A stretch of DNA of 36,662 nt, taken from NCBI RefSeq assembly GCF_003574735.1, contig NZ_QORW01000034.1:1-36662 (forward strand), given 5' to 3'. Both the position numbers and the translations under genes were made by a program. This document shows positions 1 through 8,868 of the stretch, piece by piece. The notes under the pieces are model-generated. The model did no database searches. It was not told the origin of the DNA and worked only from the letters and a program-made list of their open reading frames with translations. Numbering within the stretch: the first letter of the stretch is position 1; each line of letters opens with the position of its first letter. Origin of the DNA: Dongia deserti (GTDB lineage: Bacteria; Pseudomonadota; Alphaproteobacteria; Dongiales; Dongiaceae).

Positions 1-5
1 GATGC

Positions 6-50
6 TCCTGTCTTGAGTGAGGTTGGCAACCCCTCATCTTCAAGACAGGA
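6..50. repeat. 11-bp perfect inverted repeat (stem-loop)
   Basis: TCCTGTCTTGA at 6-16 is matched by TCAAGACAGGA at 40-50 around a 23-nt loop. The loop holds a second small dyad, TGAGG at 18-22 and CCTCA. It lies about 140 bp beyond the 3' end of the ThDP enzyme gene. There is no T-run on either side, so a classic intrinsic terminator is not clear; the end of an unseen mobile element is another possibility. Confidence 0.5.
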
Positions 51-193
51 CCCTCCGCCCCGCTATCCCGCTCCCTGCCGCCCGCAGCCCCACACTACCG
101 CGCGAGCGGTTTAGTCCTCTGACCCGGATCGGACGTGGGAAGCTTGCCGGAACAGCGGGATATGACGTTCGGTAGGAACCACTGGCGCATGGG

Positions 194-1792
194 TCAGCCG
201 CCAAGAAATACAGCGTCTTCCCGCATTTCGATCAGAGTGGGTCGATCGGCTTTGAATGCGGACTCGAGTGCTGCCTTGAACGCCGCAATGCTGCTTGGCT
301 GCGCCGTGCGGCAGCCGAATGCCTCGGCCAGCTTGATGAAATCCGGATTGCGCGGCCGCACGCCGATCTCGGTGATGCCGCGCTCTTTCATGCCTTCGGC
401 GATCTGGCCAAGCGCGTTGTTGTTCCACAGTACAACGGCGACGGGCAGGCCGAGCTCCACCGCAGTTGCCAATTCCTGCACCGTGAAGAGGAGGCCGCCA
501 TCGCCGACAATGGCCACCGTGGCGCGATGTGGCTGCGCGAGCTGGGCGCCGATGGCTGCTGGCAAGCCATAGCCCAATGTTCCATACCCCACCGGGTGAA
601 ACCAGCAGCGAGGCTGCTCGCACGGGAAATGGTAGGAGCCGCTATAAGCGAGCTGCGTCATGTCCGTGGCCACAATGCCGTCACGCGGCAATGCCTCGCG
701 CAAGGCCTCGAGAATCAGCATGTGCTTGCGCTGGAGCGAGGGCAATGAGTTTCGAATCTCGGCTCGAAGCCGGGCGACGTCGACCGCACCAATTTGACTG
801 CGAGAGCTGCCGACCGACTGTGCAAGAGCGGCCAAGGTGGCGCCACCATCGGCGTGGATCGCAACATCTGGTGGATAGTCGCGGGTCAACGCAGCGGCAT
901 CGATGTCGATCCGGATGAGCTTGCCTTCGATCGGCAGCCGGTCGATCCAGCAATCTGCTTCCCCGCCCAGCTCGGTGCCGACCGCGATGACGAGGTCCGC
1001 GCTACGAAGAAATGCTTGTGTCTGAGGCAGTGACAATGTTGCATCGACACACAGGGGGTGACGGTTCGACATCGCGCCCTTTGCGGCTATGGTCGGTATG
1101 ACGGGAGCACCGATCTGCTCGGCCAGCGCCGTCAAGGCAGGACCATGATCGATGATGCCGCCACCAGCGACGATGACGGGGCGGCGCGCCTTCGAAATCA
1201 GGGCGCATGCCTCCTCCACCAGGCTCCCATCCGGCATCAAGGGCAGCACGGATGGCGGGCGATCGGCGAGCGCGGGAGCCGGGCCGGCCAGAACATCGAG
1301 AGGCACTTCGACATGCACCGGCCTCGGCCGGCCGGCCTCGAAGATGCGATAGGCGTCCGCATAGGCGGCCGGCAGGTCCTCCGCCTTGTACACTGTTCGG
1401 CTGAACGCAGTCAGTGGCGCGATCACCGTTTGTTGGGACGTGATTTCATGGAGACGGCCGCGGCCCTTCCCCAGGTCCTCCGTTGCGTTGACGCTCGACA
1501 GAATCAGCATCGGAATGGAATCGGAGTATGCCTGCCCGATGGGGGTCGCGGCATTGGTCAGGCCAGGCCCGCTGATCAGGATACAGACGCCGGGCCGACC
1601 GGAGGCGCGCGCGTAGCCGTCCGCCATGAAGCCCGCCCCCTGTTCGTGACGGACGGCGATGTGTCGAATCTTGCTGGCGACCAGACCGCGGTAGAATTCG
1701 AGGGTGTGAACCCCAGGCATTCCGAATACGGTGTCGACCCCATACCGTTCGAGCAACGTGATGGCAGCCTGACCGCAATTCTGGTTCGTCAT
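194..1792 (-). CDS. ThDP-dependent 2-oxoacid decarboxylase/acetolactate synthase-like enzyme, AruI type
   Basis: This 532-residue protein has the three-domain layout of the acetolactate synthase/benzoylformate decarboxylase family: an N-terminal pyrimidine-binding domain with the cofactor-activating Glu50 in RHEQGAG, a central domain, and a C-terminal pyrophosphate domain with GDG at 430-432 and NNN at 457-459. The N-terminal third closely resembles AruI, 5-guanidino-2-oxopentanoate decarboxylase of the Pseudomonas arginine transaminase pathway, as I remember it. A 2-oxoacid made by the aminotransferase at 5541 is a plausible substrate, but that is inference. The ATG at 1792 is chosen because the upstream in-frame start would add 21 basic residues unlike the family. 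It is the last gene of a minus-strand series, 156 bp after the binding-protein gene. Its exact substrate is unproven. Confidence 0.85.
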   Translation of the reverse strand: MTNQNCGQAAITLLERYGVDTVFGMPGVHTLEFYRGLVASKIRHIAVRHEQGAGFMADGYARASGRPGVCILISGPGLTNAATPIGQAYSDSIPMLILSSVNATEDLGKGRGRLHEITSQQTVIAPLTAFSRTVYKAEDLPAAYADAYRIFEAGRPRPVHVEVPLDVLAGPAPALADRPPSVLPLMPDGSLVEEACALISKARRPVIVAGGGIIDHGPALTALAEQIGAPVIPTIAAKGAMSNRHPLCVDATLSLPQTQAFLRSADLVIAVGTELGGEADCWIDRLPIEGKLIRIDIDAAALTRDYPPDVAIHADGGATLAALAQSVGSSRSQIGAVDVARLRAEIRNSLPSLQRKHMLILEALREALPRDGIVATDMTQLAYSGSYHFPCEQPRCWFHPVGYGTLGYGLPAAIGAQLAQPHRATVAIVGDGGLLFTVQELATAVELGLPVAVVLWNNNALGQIAEGMKERGITEIGVRPRNPDFIKLAEAFGCRTAQPSSIAAFKAALESAFKADRPTLIEMREDAVFLGG

Positions 1793-1948
1793 TGTGGTTC
1801 GCCTGGTCTTTCTGTCTTTGGTTCGCCGGATTGAGGGCGCCACGTTGCTGCGCAATTGGCATGCGCTGGCCGATCAGGGCGCACCTGGAATCTCGCGGCC
1901 GATCTCTGCTCGATGCTGCCGCGCGACGGTTTCAGATGATGCTAGTGG

Positions 1949-3058
1949 CTAAAGACCAGCCTGCACGTCTTCCCACAGCTTGATGTAGCGCAGGTCGTCC
2001 TCTGGCTTGAGCGGTCGGAAGAAGACGCTTTCCTTGAGCATCGACGCCGGATCACTCAGCGCCAGGCCTTCCAGTCGATCTTTGCTCACGAGGTCATATG
2101 CGTCCTTGTTGGAGTGTGCCAACCCATAGACGTCGAGCAGGAATTGCCCCGTCTCGGGCGATATCCAGTCATCGATCAGATCGTAGACGGCATTCTCGCT
2201 TGCGGTCCCACCCTTGATTCGCACGAGGCCGGACACCCACGTCCAGACGCCTTCCTTGGGCTTCGCGTATTTGACTGGCACGCCTTGCTTGGTGAGATTG
2301 GCATAGGAGCTGTTCCAGGCATGCATCAGAACGATTTCGCCCGATGCCATAGCCTGTTCGGCCTGCGTCGGATCATCCCAGTAGAAGCGGGTTAGATCGC
2401 GTTGCTTCCGAAGCAGGTCGAGGATGGGGCCGCGGAGTTGGTCGTCGGGCACATTGAACATATCAAGTCCGAGCGTCGTCGCCGCGGCATAGACATTGTA
2501 CTTCTGCCGCCATGGGCTGATCTTTCCCTGGTAGCGCTCGTCAAAGAGCATGTTCCAGCTCTCTTCGCCTTCGTAGAGATCGGAGCGGTAGAGGATCGAG
2601 GCGTTGCCAAGGTCGGCCGGAACCATGAGGACATTACCGTCAAAGCTGACACCGGCCATGTTCTGCAGTTCCGGAAATACGCTGGACCAATTCTTCAGGC
2701 GCGACGTGTCGATCGGCTGAAGCAGCCCGGAATCGTGCCACTTGATCATGTCGTCGATGGACGGATGCCCGACATCGACGACGTAGCCAGCCAGCATCTT
2801 CTGCAAGGCTTCTTCCTGGTTTGCCATGATGGCGGTTCGCGGCATGGTTCCGTGCTTCGCCACGTACGGCTTGAACAGGTCTGGAGCATCGTAGCCGGAC
2901 CAGGTATAGAACAACGGCTCCTCGGCGGCCGCCGCAGTACGGCAGAGCGGCAGCGTCACGCTCACCAAGCCGAGGGACGCCATGTATTTGCCGAGCTGTC
3001 GTCGGCTGAGCTCGCCATCGCGAAACTTCCTGATCATGTCGGAGTGACGCTTGCTCAT
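1949..3058 (-). CDS. PotD-like periplasmic substrate-binding protein (ABC transporter)
   Basis: The 369-residue protein begins with a twin-arginine type leader (Arg19-Arg20, a hydrophobic stretch at about 26-37, then an Ala-rich cleavage region near 42-46). The body, starting LFYTWSGYDAPDLF, is typical of the spermidine/putrescine-type extracellular solute-binding family. It would capture a cationic amine or amino-acid-like ligand in the periplasm. The matching permeases and ATPase are not adjacent but lie at 6931-9868, and no other binding protein is in the window, so I infer one split transporter. A GGGAGG ribosome site lies 8 bases before the ATG. The 219-bp gap upstream contains a weak copy of the LysR dyad described at 9981. 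Ligand unknown. Confidence 0.85.
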   Translation of the reverse strand: MSKRHSDMIRKFRDGELSRRQLGKYMASLGLVSVTLPLCRTAAAAEEPLFYTWSGYDAPDLFKPYVAKHGTMPRTAIMANQEEALQKMLAGYVVDVGHPSIDDMIKWHDSGLLQPIDTSRLKNWSSVFPELQNMAGVSFDGNVLMVPADLGNASILYRSDLYEGEESWNMLFDERYQGKISPWRQKYNVYAAATTLGLDMFNVPDDQLRGPILDLLRKQRDLTRFYWDDPTQAEQAMASGEIVLMHAWNSSYANLTKQGVPVKYAKPKEGVWTWVSGLVRIKGGTASENAVYDLIDDWISPETGQFLLDVYGLAHSNKDAYDLVSKDRLEGLALSDPASMLKESVFFRPLKPEDDLRYIKLWEDVQAGL

Positions 3059-3152
3059 CGACTTGCCCTCCCTGTTTCGCGGATCGCAGCGGCGCTACCT
3101 GGAAATGCTAAGCGCGCGGCGTCTTGGCAACAATATCGGTTGTCGGCAAAAT

Positions 3153-3174
3153 TCTGTTACGCTGCGGAGACAAT
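3153..3174. promoter_or_regulatory. Degenerate copy of the LysR-type dyad upstream of the binding-protein gene
   Basis: TCTGTT-N10-GACAAT has the same length and spacing as the strong dyads at 5428-5449 and 9981-10002, with one good arm (GACAAT) and one arm matching at four of six positions. It sits in the leader of the PotD-like gene, about 95 bp before its start. This is a weak match and may be chance. Confidence 0.25.
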
Positions 3175-3277
3175 CAACGCACGCGCAGATGGTGGGGCAG
3201 TTCGCAACGCAATTGCGAGAAGCGGACGCAGGTACGCGCGGCGGCGCTGCGGTTCGGGTGCGATGCCGACGCCTCAA

Positions 3278-4138
3278 TCAGAGCAAGTCCCTCAGAAAGC
3301 GTCCAACTTGCTCATTGAAAGCACTGAGATTGTCGTCGTGAACGTAGTGCGAGGCGGACTCAATCTCCGCCCAGCGAATGTTTGAGTTCCGCCGCGCCAT
3401 TTCCTCGGCAGTGGCGCGGCTGAGGAAGTCCGAATGTTGTCCGCGCAGGACGAGGGTGGGACAGGCTATTCGATCCACATGGGGCCATAGGTCGACTTGT
3501 CGCGCAGGATTATCGTCCAAGCGCGCTTGGCGGATGCCCAGAAAGTCATACTTCCACACGACGCGGCCGTCCGGCGCCTCTTTAAGCGTGTGTGCCATGC
3601 GGGATCGGATGCCCTCGGCGGAAGCTGTTGGCCGTTGCCGCCGCCAATAGGCCTCAGCTTCTGTCCAGGATGCGAAGAAGTCCGGCGCATTGCCCAGCTC
3701 GGCCTTGATCCTGCCGGCACCCTCGGACCCTATCGAGGCGCCGGGCCCCATGTCCTCGATCACCGCTGCCACAACGCGATCCGGGTGTCGCGCGCCGTAG
3801 ACGAGTGAATTGGCGCCGCCCATGGAGTGCCCGATCAGCACAAAGCGGATGAGCTGAAGCTGGTCGACAAACGATTCGAGATCGGAGACGTATTGTTCGG
3901 TCCGATAGTCCGTCCAGGGGCCCCAAGCGCTCTCGCCGCGGCCTCGCTGATCCAGCGCGAGGATGCGAAAAGAACCACGCAGCGGCTCGGCGACCGAATC
4001 CCAGGTGTGGGCATAGCCGCGAAGGCCGTGCAGCATGACCACAGCCGGCGCGCCCTCGTTGCCCCAATCCAGATAGTGCAGACGCAGGCCGTTGATCGTC
4101 ACGAAGCGGTCGACTGGCGCCTCGCGCGGAGCGATCAC
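3278..4138 (-). CDS. Alpha/beta-fold hydrolase
   Basis: This 286-residue protein has the full alpha/beta hydrolase signature: the oxyanion motif MLHG at 35-38, the nucleophile elbow GHSMGG with Ser105, a likely acid Asp237 in RGQHSD, and a likely base His264 or His267 in SASHYVH. No signal peptide is seen, so it is probably cytoplasmic. Its start overlaps the stop of the AA_synth gene by 4 bp (ATGA type), which points to translational coupling and a shared pathway. Ester, lactone or C-C bond hydrolysis are all possible in this superfamily; nothing in the sequence picks one. Confidence 0.85.
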   Translation of the reverse strand: MIAPREAPVDRFVTINGLRLHYLDWGNEGAPAVVMLHGLRGYAHTWDSVAEPLRGSFRILALDQRGRGESAWGPWTDYRTEQYVSDLESFVDQLQLIRFVLIGHSMGGANSLVYGARHPDRVVAAVIEDMGPGASIGSEGAGRIKAELGNAPDFFASWTEAEAYWRRQRPTASAEGIRSRMAHTLKEAPDGRVVWKYDFLGIRQARLDDNPARQVDLWPHVDRIACPTLVLRGQHSDFLSRATAEEMARRNSNIRWAEIESASHYVHDDNLSAFNEQVGRFLRDLL

Positions 4139-4740
4139 CGCAGCCCGTCCCGGCCCTCGATCTCGTCCGGACGGAGGCCGCCAAGACGGGCATGGAGCCG
4201 ACCTCTGGTCGCCACCCCGACGATCACGACCACTTCGTCGAGGGACGGCGCATCAGTGAAGGTGGCAGTGATGGTGTCATAGTGCGAGCGCACATAGAGC
4301 GCATCCTTGTGCGCCAGGGGGATGTCGATCGCGCTTCCCGCTGCGCCGCGCTTGCCTGTCGAGGGGAACCATGCCTTGCCGCCTCCCAAAGCGGATCGAA
4401 TGGGGTCGGCAAAGGCGTTGGTGAGGTAGGCGTTGCCATGCTCGTATTCCCCCAGCAATCCCACGATCGCCGCCTTTCCATAGCTTTGGACCGCCCGGCG
4501 GCCGACGATTGCTTGCAGGCGGCGGCCGAATTCCTCACCGAGGAGGCGTGAGTTCTCGACAATCCCGTCAAGCGTCGCGCTGAACGTCCCGGCATATGGA
4601 TTGTGGATCGCTGCCGCAATGGCGATCTTGTGTAAAGGCTCGCCATCGACCAGCGGGCCGGTCTCCAGAGCATGGGTCTCCTCGATGAACGCGTACCACT
4701 TCCGGACGTGATAGCCGCAGAAATTTGCCTCTTTCACCAT
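4135..4740 (-). CDS. AA_synth / DUF1185 family protein (putative amino-acid metabolism)
   Basis: The 201-residue protein matches the family annotated as amino acid synthesis (PF06684, formerly DUF1185), recognised from the internal AAIHNPYAG motif near residues 43-51, the EYEHGNAYL stretch and the LAHKDALYVRSHYDT block. The family has structural data but no settled reaction; roles in amino-acid or cyclic-amide metabolism have been proposed from context. Here it lies 40 bp after the VOC gene and overlaps the hydrolase gene, so the three are likely one transcript. A GGAG ribosome site precedes the ATG closely. The function stays open. Confidence 0.8.
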   Translation of the reverse strand: MVKEANFCGYHVRKWYAFIEETHALETGPLVDGEPLHKIAIAAAIHNPYAGTFSATLDGIVENSRLLGEEFGRRLQAIVGRRAVQSYGKAAIVGLLGEYEHGNAYLTNAFADPIRSALGGGKAWFPSTGKRGAAGSAIDIPLAHKDALYVRSHYDTITATFTDAPSLDEVVVIVGVATRGRLHARLGGLRPDEIEGRDGLR

Positions 4741-4780
4741 TGCACTCCGTCGTTCGGGGGATAGCCGAGTGCCGCCTGGA

Positions 4781-5248
4781 TCACGCGCCAGGCATGATTG
4801 CGTCCAGCTTCATCGGCGTTGCCGGCGCGTGCAGGTCGTGCAGCATGCGCCGCGCCTGCTCCCCGTGTGCGAGCCGCGCGAACAGCTCCAGCTCGTTCCC
4901 ATCTGGATCCAAGAAATAGACACCCCAGGCAATTCCGTGGTCCGCGATCTCGGTGATCTGGACCTTCTTGGCGATCAGCCGGCCATAAAGGGCGCGGAGT
5001 TCCTCTGCGCCTCCTTCTATCTCCAGTCCGACATGCTGCAACCCGAGTTTGCTCGGCTGCGCGTCAGAAGGCGCCGCGAAGAGGGCGATGTCATGATCCT
5101 GCTCGCCAAACGAAAGGAATATCCCGCCGGCTCCCCGGGCGGTTTCAATCATCCCTAGAACGTCTTTGTACCAAGAGGCAGAAGCCTCCGGATCTCGGAC
5201 GTTGAATACGACGTGGCCAACCTTCCTGATGGCAGGCGTTAGCGACAT
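4781..5248 (-). CDS. VOC family (glyoxalase/dioxygenase fold) protein
   Basis: This 155-residue protein has two beta-alpha-beta-beta-beta modules of the vicinal oxygen chelate fold. His12 (VGHVVFNV), His72 (LQHVGLEI) and Glu121 (GNELELF) form a plausible 2-His-1-Glu metal site, so it is probably an active metalloenzyme: dioxygenase, glyoxalase or epimerase. The ATG at 5248 is preferred over an in-frame TTG at 5254, because GAGGAG lies 8 bases before the ATG but only 2 before the TTG. It is the promoter-proximal gene of the minus-strand series and diverges from the aminotransferase gene across a gap with a LysR-type dyad. Confidence 0.85.
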   Translation of the reverse strand: MSLTPAIRKVGHVVFNVRDPEASASWYKDVLGMIETARGAGGIFLSFGEQDHDIALFAAPSDAQPSKLGLQHVGLEIEGGAEELRALYGRLIAKKVQITEIADHGIAWGVYFLDPDGNELELFARLAHGEQARRMLHDLHAPATPMKLDAIMPGA

Positions 5249-5427
5249 GACCAAATCTCCTCGAGCGTGGCCGCGGGTTCCACCACCCGCATCATGAAAT
5301 CAGGTGTTGGCCACGCCAATACGGCGGTGAGGGGATAGACTGTTGCAGCGGCGGAACTATCGCGAGGAAGGGGGAGGGAGGCACACACGAGTTCCGCCAG
5401 AGAAACAGCATGTTGCGGATCGACGGC

Positions 5428-5449
5428 ATTGTTATGCCTGCTCAACAAT
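5428..5449. promoter_or_regulatory. Putative LysR-type operator between VOC and aminotransferase genes
   Basis: ATTGTT-N10-AACAAT is a perfect six-base dyad. The right half is part of CTCAACAATCT (5441-5451), an 11-mer that recurs as its reverse complement at 9979-9989 and again directly at 10049-10059 around the LysR start. LysR-type proteins typically bind interrupted dyads of this size with T and A at the ends. It lies between two divergent catabolic genes, so it could control both. Which LysR protein binds it is inferred from the shared sequence. Confidence 0.65.
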
Positions 5450-5540
5450 CTAAGATTTCGAACGACTGGTCCATGGCCGCTCCCTATAGACGCTGAATCG
5501 GTGTCTGGATCGGTCAAGGGCTGCAGCGTCGGAGGAACAG

Positions 5541-6896
5541 ATGAGCGCGCGCAACTATCCGAGTGCCTTCTTGCATCCGTTCTCGCATTTGCCGACGCTC
5601 GATGAATCGGGCCCAGTGATCGTCGATCGTGGCGCCGGAATCTACATCTACGACGATCGAGGAAACCGCTATCTCGAAGCGAATTCCGGCCTCTGGAATG
5701 CAGTGCTCGGCTTCGACAACAAGCAGCTGATAGAGGCCGCGCAGAGAGCCTATGCGAAGCTGCCCGCCTACCACACGTTCTTCGGCCGCGTCAGCCAGGC
5801 CGCTCTCGACCTGTCAGAGCGGCTGGTCAGGCTGGCGCCGATGGAATCCGCTCGGGTGTACTACGCGAACTCCGGATCGGAAGCGAACGACACCGTCGTG
5901 AAGCTGCTTTGGTTTCTCGCCGAAGCGGAAGGACGTCCGCACCGCCGGCTGCTGCTGAGCCGCCGCAACGCCTATCATGGCATGACGATCGTCTCTGCAA
6001 GCCTGACCGGCAAGGACTACGTCAAGTCCGCTTCCGGACTGCCGATCGCCGAGGTTCGGCACCTCACGTCCCCCCACTACTGGCGCGAAGCCGCTGCGGG
6101 AGAGTCAGAGACCGCATTCTCCGCGCGATTGGCTCAGGAGCTGGAGCAGACCATCCGAAATGTCGGCCCCGACTTCGTCGCCGGTTTTTTCGCGGAACCG
6201 GTGATGGGTGCTGGCGGCGTCATCCCACCGCCGCAGGAATACTTTGCGGCGATCCAGCCCGTCCTCGAGAAATATGGCATTCCCCTCATCGCCGATGAGG
6301 TTATCTGCGGATTTGGGCGCACCGGCGAACTCTGGGGCTCGCGGAAATACGGCATCAAGCCCGACATCGTCGTGGCTTCGAAGGTGATCACGGCGGGGTT
6401 CTTCCCGATGGGCGCCATCATCCTTTCCACGGAGATGGCGGCGCGGATCGAAAAGGCGTGCGCGAAATATCAACAGCTGCCCACGGGCTTCACCACCGGT
6501 GCTCACCCGGTTGGCTGCTCGATTGCAATGGCTGTGTTGGACCAGTTGCTTGAGGGCGGCGTGTTCAAGCACGCTCAGTCGATCGCGCCGCATTTCCAGG
6601 CGGGGCTTGGCCGATTTGCAGATCACCCGATGATTGGGGAGGCCCGCGGGGTCGGTCTCATGGGCGCGCTGGAAATCGTCGCCGACAAGGAAACGAAGGC
6701 GCCGTATCCCGCAAGCCTCGAAGTAAGCGAGCGGGTAGCAGGGCAGGCGATGAAGAATGGCCTGATTTGCCGGCCGCTGGGCCCGGCCATCGTATTGGCG
6801 CCCCCGTTCATCATCACCAAGCAGCAGATCGACGAGCTGTTCGAGCTCCTGCGGCGAACGCTGGACGATGTCCACGCCACGCTGCCAAAGACGTAG
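5541..6896 (+). CDS. Class III PLP-dependent omega-aminotransferase
   Basis: The 451-residue protein is a full-length fold-type I class III aminotransferase of the group that includes putrescine-, taurine- and beta-alanine-pyruvate aminotransferases. Visible are the Asp252 motif ADEV that contacts the PLP ring nitrogen, the Schiff-base Lys281 in VVASK, the SGSEAND phosphate-binding stretch at 111-117, and TGFTTGAHPVG near the C-terminal third. It would move a terminal amino group to pyruvate or another oxoacid and release an aldehyde or oxoacid. GGAGGAACAG places a strong ribosome site before the ATG. The gene faces the PotABC-like operon and diverges from the VOC operon, and a shared operator ties it to uptake. 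Polyamine or omega-amino-acid breakdown is the leading guess. Confidence 0.9.
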   Translation: MSARNYPSAFLHPFSHLPTLDESGPVIVDRGAGIYIYDDRGNRYLEANSGLWNAVLGFDNKQLIEAAQRAYAKLPAYHTFFGRVSQAALDLSERLVRLAPMESARVYYANSGSEANDTVVKLLWFLAEAEGRPHRRLLLSRRNAYHGMTIVSASLTGKDYVKSASGLPIAEVRHLTSPHYWREAAAGESETAFSARLAQELEQTIRNVGPDFVAGFFAEPVMGAGGVIPPPQEYFAAIQPVLEKYGIPLIADEVICGFGRTGELWGSRKYGIKPDIVVASKVITAGFFPMGAIILSTEMAARIEKACAKYQQLPTGFTTGAHPVGCSIAMAVLDQLLEGGVFKHAQSIAPHFQAGLGRFADHPMIGEARGVGLMGALEIVADKETKAPYPASLEVSERVAGQAMKNGLICRPLGPAIVLAPPFIITKQQIDELFELLRRTLDDVHATLPKT

Positions 6897-6923
6897 CCGA
6901 CGGCCAGCGGCTGGCTCACGAAC

Positions 6924-6938
6924 GGGGCTCTTAGCCCC
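6924..6938. terminator. Compact hairpin between convergent aminotransferase and ABC ATPase genes
   Basis: GGGGCT at 6924-6929 pairs perfectly with AGCCCC at 6933-6938 around a 3-nt loop. It includes the stop codon of the ATPase gene and fills most of the 34-bp gap between convergent genes. A second tight dyad, GCCAGC/GCTGGC, lies at 6903-6915. There is no T-run, so the terminator role is inferred from position. Confidence 0.4.
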
Positions 6939-8043
6939 CCGCCTGGGGCAGCAGAACGCTCGATTCCACCGGCCACGTCAGCCAGACCCGGCGGCCGCGC
7001 GCCTCCGTGGTGTCCAGCGAGCGCTGTGAATTCTGCAGGGCGACTGCGATATGGTGTGGAAGGCCCGAGACCTCTACGTGGTAATGACTGCGATCACCGA
7101 AATAGGCCTCGGCAGTGACCCGGCCGGCAACTGAGTTTGTGACCCCTTGTGGTGGTTGCCAGGCGATTTCCATTTTCTCCGGGCGCACCGCTACAGTGGC
7201 TTTGGCACCACGTCTGGTGGCATGGCCGTTCACAGGAACGCGCAGGGCGCCGGCCGATCCGGCATCGACCGTGGCGATGTCGCCATCGACATCCGTGACG
7301 GTCCCGTCGAAGAAGTTCATGGATCCGATGAAGCCGGCGACCTCCCGGCAGCTCGGCGCTTCGTAGAGTCGCGCCGCCGAATCGACCTGAAGCGTCCTTC
7401 CCTTCGACATGACTGCGATCCTGTCGGACAGGGCCAAGGCTTCCTCCTGGTCGTGAGTGACGAAGACGAATGTGATTCCGACCGAGCGCTGCAGCTGGCG
7501 CAGTTCAATCTGCATCTCCTCACGGAGCTTTTTGTCCAACGCGGCCAGCGGTTCATCGAGGAGGAGGACCTTAGGGCGGCAAACCAGCGCTCGTGCCAGA
7601 GCGACGCGCTGGCGCTGCCCACCCGAAAGCTGGTGGGCCAGGCGCTGGCCATAGCCGCCCAGGCGGATGCGTTGCAGCGCCTGCTCCACCGTGTCAGCGA
7701 GCTCGGCTTTCGACAGCCCCTTCTTGCGCAGGCCATAGGCGATGTTCTGCGCCACGGTGAGGTGAGGGAAGATGGCGTAGCTCTGGAACACCATATTGGT
7801 CGGACGGGCGTTCGGCGGGACCGCCGACATCGGTTGGCCGTCGATGTAGATCTCCCCACTGCTGGGAACTTCGAAGCCGGCAAGCATCCGCAGAAGCGTG
7901 GTCTTGCCGCAGCCCGACGGTCCGAGCAAGGAGAAGAACTCGCCGCGCTTTATGTCGAAGGTGACATCCTCGACCGCTCGAAGGGAACCGAAGTGCTTCG
8001 CCACGCCCTGCAGGGAGATGAAGCTATTGTCTTTGCTGGCCAT
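6931..8043 (-). CDS. ABC transporter ATP-binding protein, PotA/PotG type
   Basis: This 370-residue ATPase has Walker A at 41-49 (GPSGCGKTT), the Q-loop near residue 87 (VFQSYA), the ABC signature LSGGQRQRVALARAL at about 139-153, Walker B LLLDEPLAALD at 160-170, and a C-terminal TOBE-like extension from about residue 240. That layout is the polyamine/iron/thiosulfate importer ATPase class. It is the last gene of a three-gene minus-strand operon, 6 bp after the second permease. It would energise uptake through the two permeases at 8050 and 8849, with the PotD-like protein at 1949 as the likely partner. Confidence 0.92.
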   Translation of the reverse strand: MASKDNSFISLQGVAKHFGSLRAVEDVTFDIKRGEFFSLLGPSGCGKTTLLRMLAGFEVPSSGEIYIDGQPMSAVPPNARPTNMVFQSYAIFPHLTVAQNIAYGLRKKGLSKAELADTVEQALQRIRLGGYGQRLAHQLSGGQRQRVALARALVCRPKVLLLDEPLAALDKKLREEMQIELRQLQRSVGITFVFVTHDQEEALALSDRIAVMSKGRTLQVDSAARLYEAPSCREVAGFIGSMNFFDGTVTDVDGDIATVDAGSAGALRVPVNGHATRRGAKATVAVRPEKMEIAWQPPQGVTNSVAGRVTAEAYFGDRSHYHVEVSGLPHHIAVALQNSQRSLDTTEARGRRVWLTWPVESSVLLPQAGG

Positions 8044-8049
8044 GATGCC

Positions 8050-8868
8050 TCAGAATCCCGAGTGCTTTTCGGTGGGAATCCCCCCGCGCCGCAACTTCTC
8101 CGCGATGGCGATCAAGAGGAACGACAATACGAGGATGCAGCTGCCGAGCGCCAGCACGTTGGGAAGCTTCTGCGGAAACCGCAACTGGCTCCAGATGAAG
8201 ACGGGCAGAGTGGCGCCGTCGCCGCTCAAGAAGAACGCGATCAGGAATTCGTCGAATGACGCGGTGAAGCACATCAGCAGACTCGAAACGACGCCGGGCA
8301 ACACGATCGGAAACGTGATCCGCCAGAACGTGCTCCAGGCGCTTTCGCCGAGATCAAGAGACGCTTCTTCCAGGCTGCGATCGAACCCCTCCAGCCGCGA
8401 AATCAACACCATCACCGAAAACGGCAGGCAGATGAGGATGTGTCCGGCCGCGACCGTCCACAGCGACAGCGGCACGTCGAACGTCTTGCGAAGCGTGGTG
8501 AGAAGGGCGATGCCAAGGATGATGAAGGGAATGACCAGCGGCACCATGATCAGGCCCACAATGGCCCTGCGACCCGGCAATCGAAAGCGGGTGAGCGCCT
8601 TAGCGGTCAGCAGACCAAACGCAGTGGAGACGATTGACACCGGGATCGCGACGGAAAGGCTGTTGCGCAAGGCCGCGAGCAGGGCGGAGTCCTGCACCAT
8701 TGCCTCGTACCATTTGACGGTGAAGCCCTTGAACGGGAAGGCGATGTAGAGGCTGTCATTGAACGAGAAGAGTGGAAGCAGCAGCATCGGCCCGTAGAGC
8801 AGCGCTATGAACAGCAAGCCATAGAGCTCGAGCCACCCAATGCTCCGCCTACGCATCTTGAACCTCAC
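8050..8868 (-). CDS. ABC transporter permease, PotC/PotI type
   Basis: A 272-residue inner-membrane protein with about six hydrophobic segments, starting with LYGLLFIALLYGPMLLLPLF near residues 14-33. The EAA coupling motif is recognisable as EEASLDLGESAWSTFWRITFPIVLPG around residues 166-191. This is the second permease of a spermidine/putrescine-type importer. Its start overlaps the end of the first permease gene by 20 bp, and its stop lies 6 bp before the ATPase start, so the three are translated together. Confidence 0.9.
   Translation of the reverse strand: MRFKMRRRSIGWLELYGLLFIALLYGPMLLLPLFSFNDSLYIAFPFKGFTVKWYEAMVQDSALLAALRNSLSVAIPVSIVSTAFGLLTAKALTRFRLPGRRAIVGLIMVPLVIPFIILGIALLTTLRKTFDVPLSLWTVAAGHILICLPFSVMVLISRLEGFDRSLEEASLDLGESAWSTFWRITFPIVLPGVVSSLLMCFTASFDEFLIAFFLSGDGATLPVFIWSQLRFPQKLPNVLALGSCILVLSFLLIAIAEKLRRGGIPTEKHSGF

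Noticed and set aside
5239-5517. Minus-strand frame of 92 codons in the aminotransferase/VOC gap
   Set aside because: No conserved motif, and it covers the likely operator and both promoters.
7147-8259. Plus-strand frame (370 codons) opposite the ABC ATPase gene
   Set aside because: The minus strand has Walker A, signature and Walker B motifs; the plus frame is a shadow.
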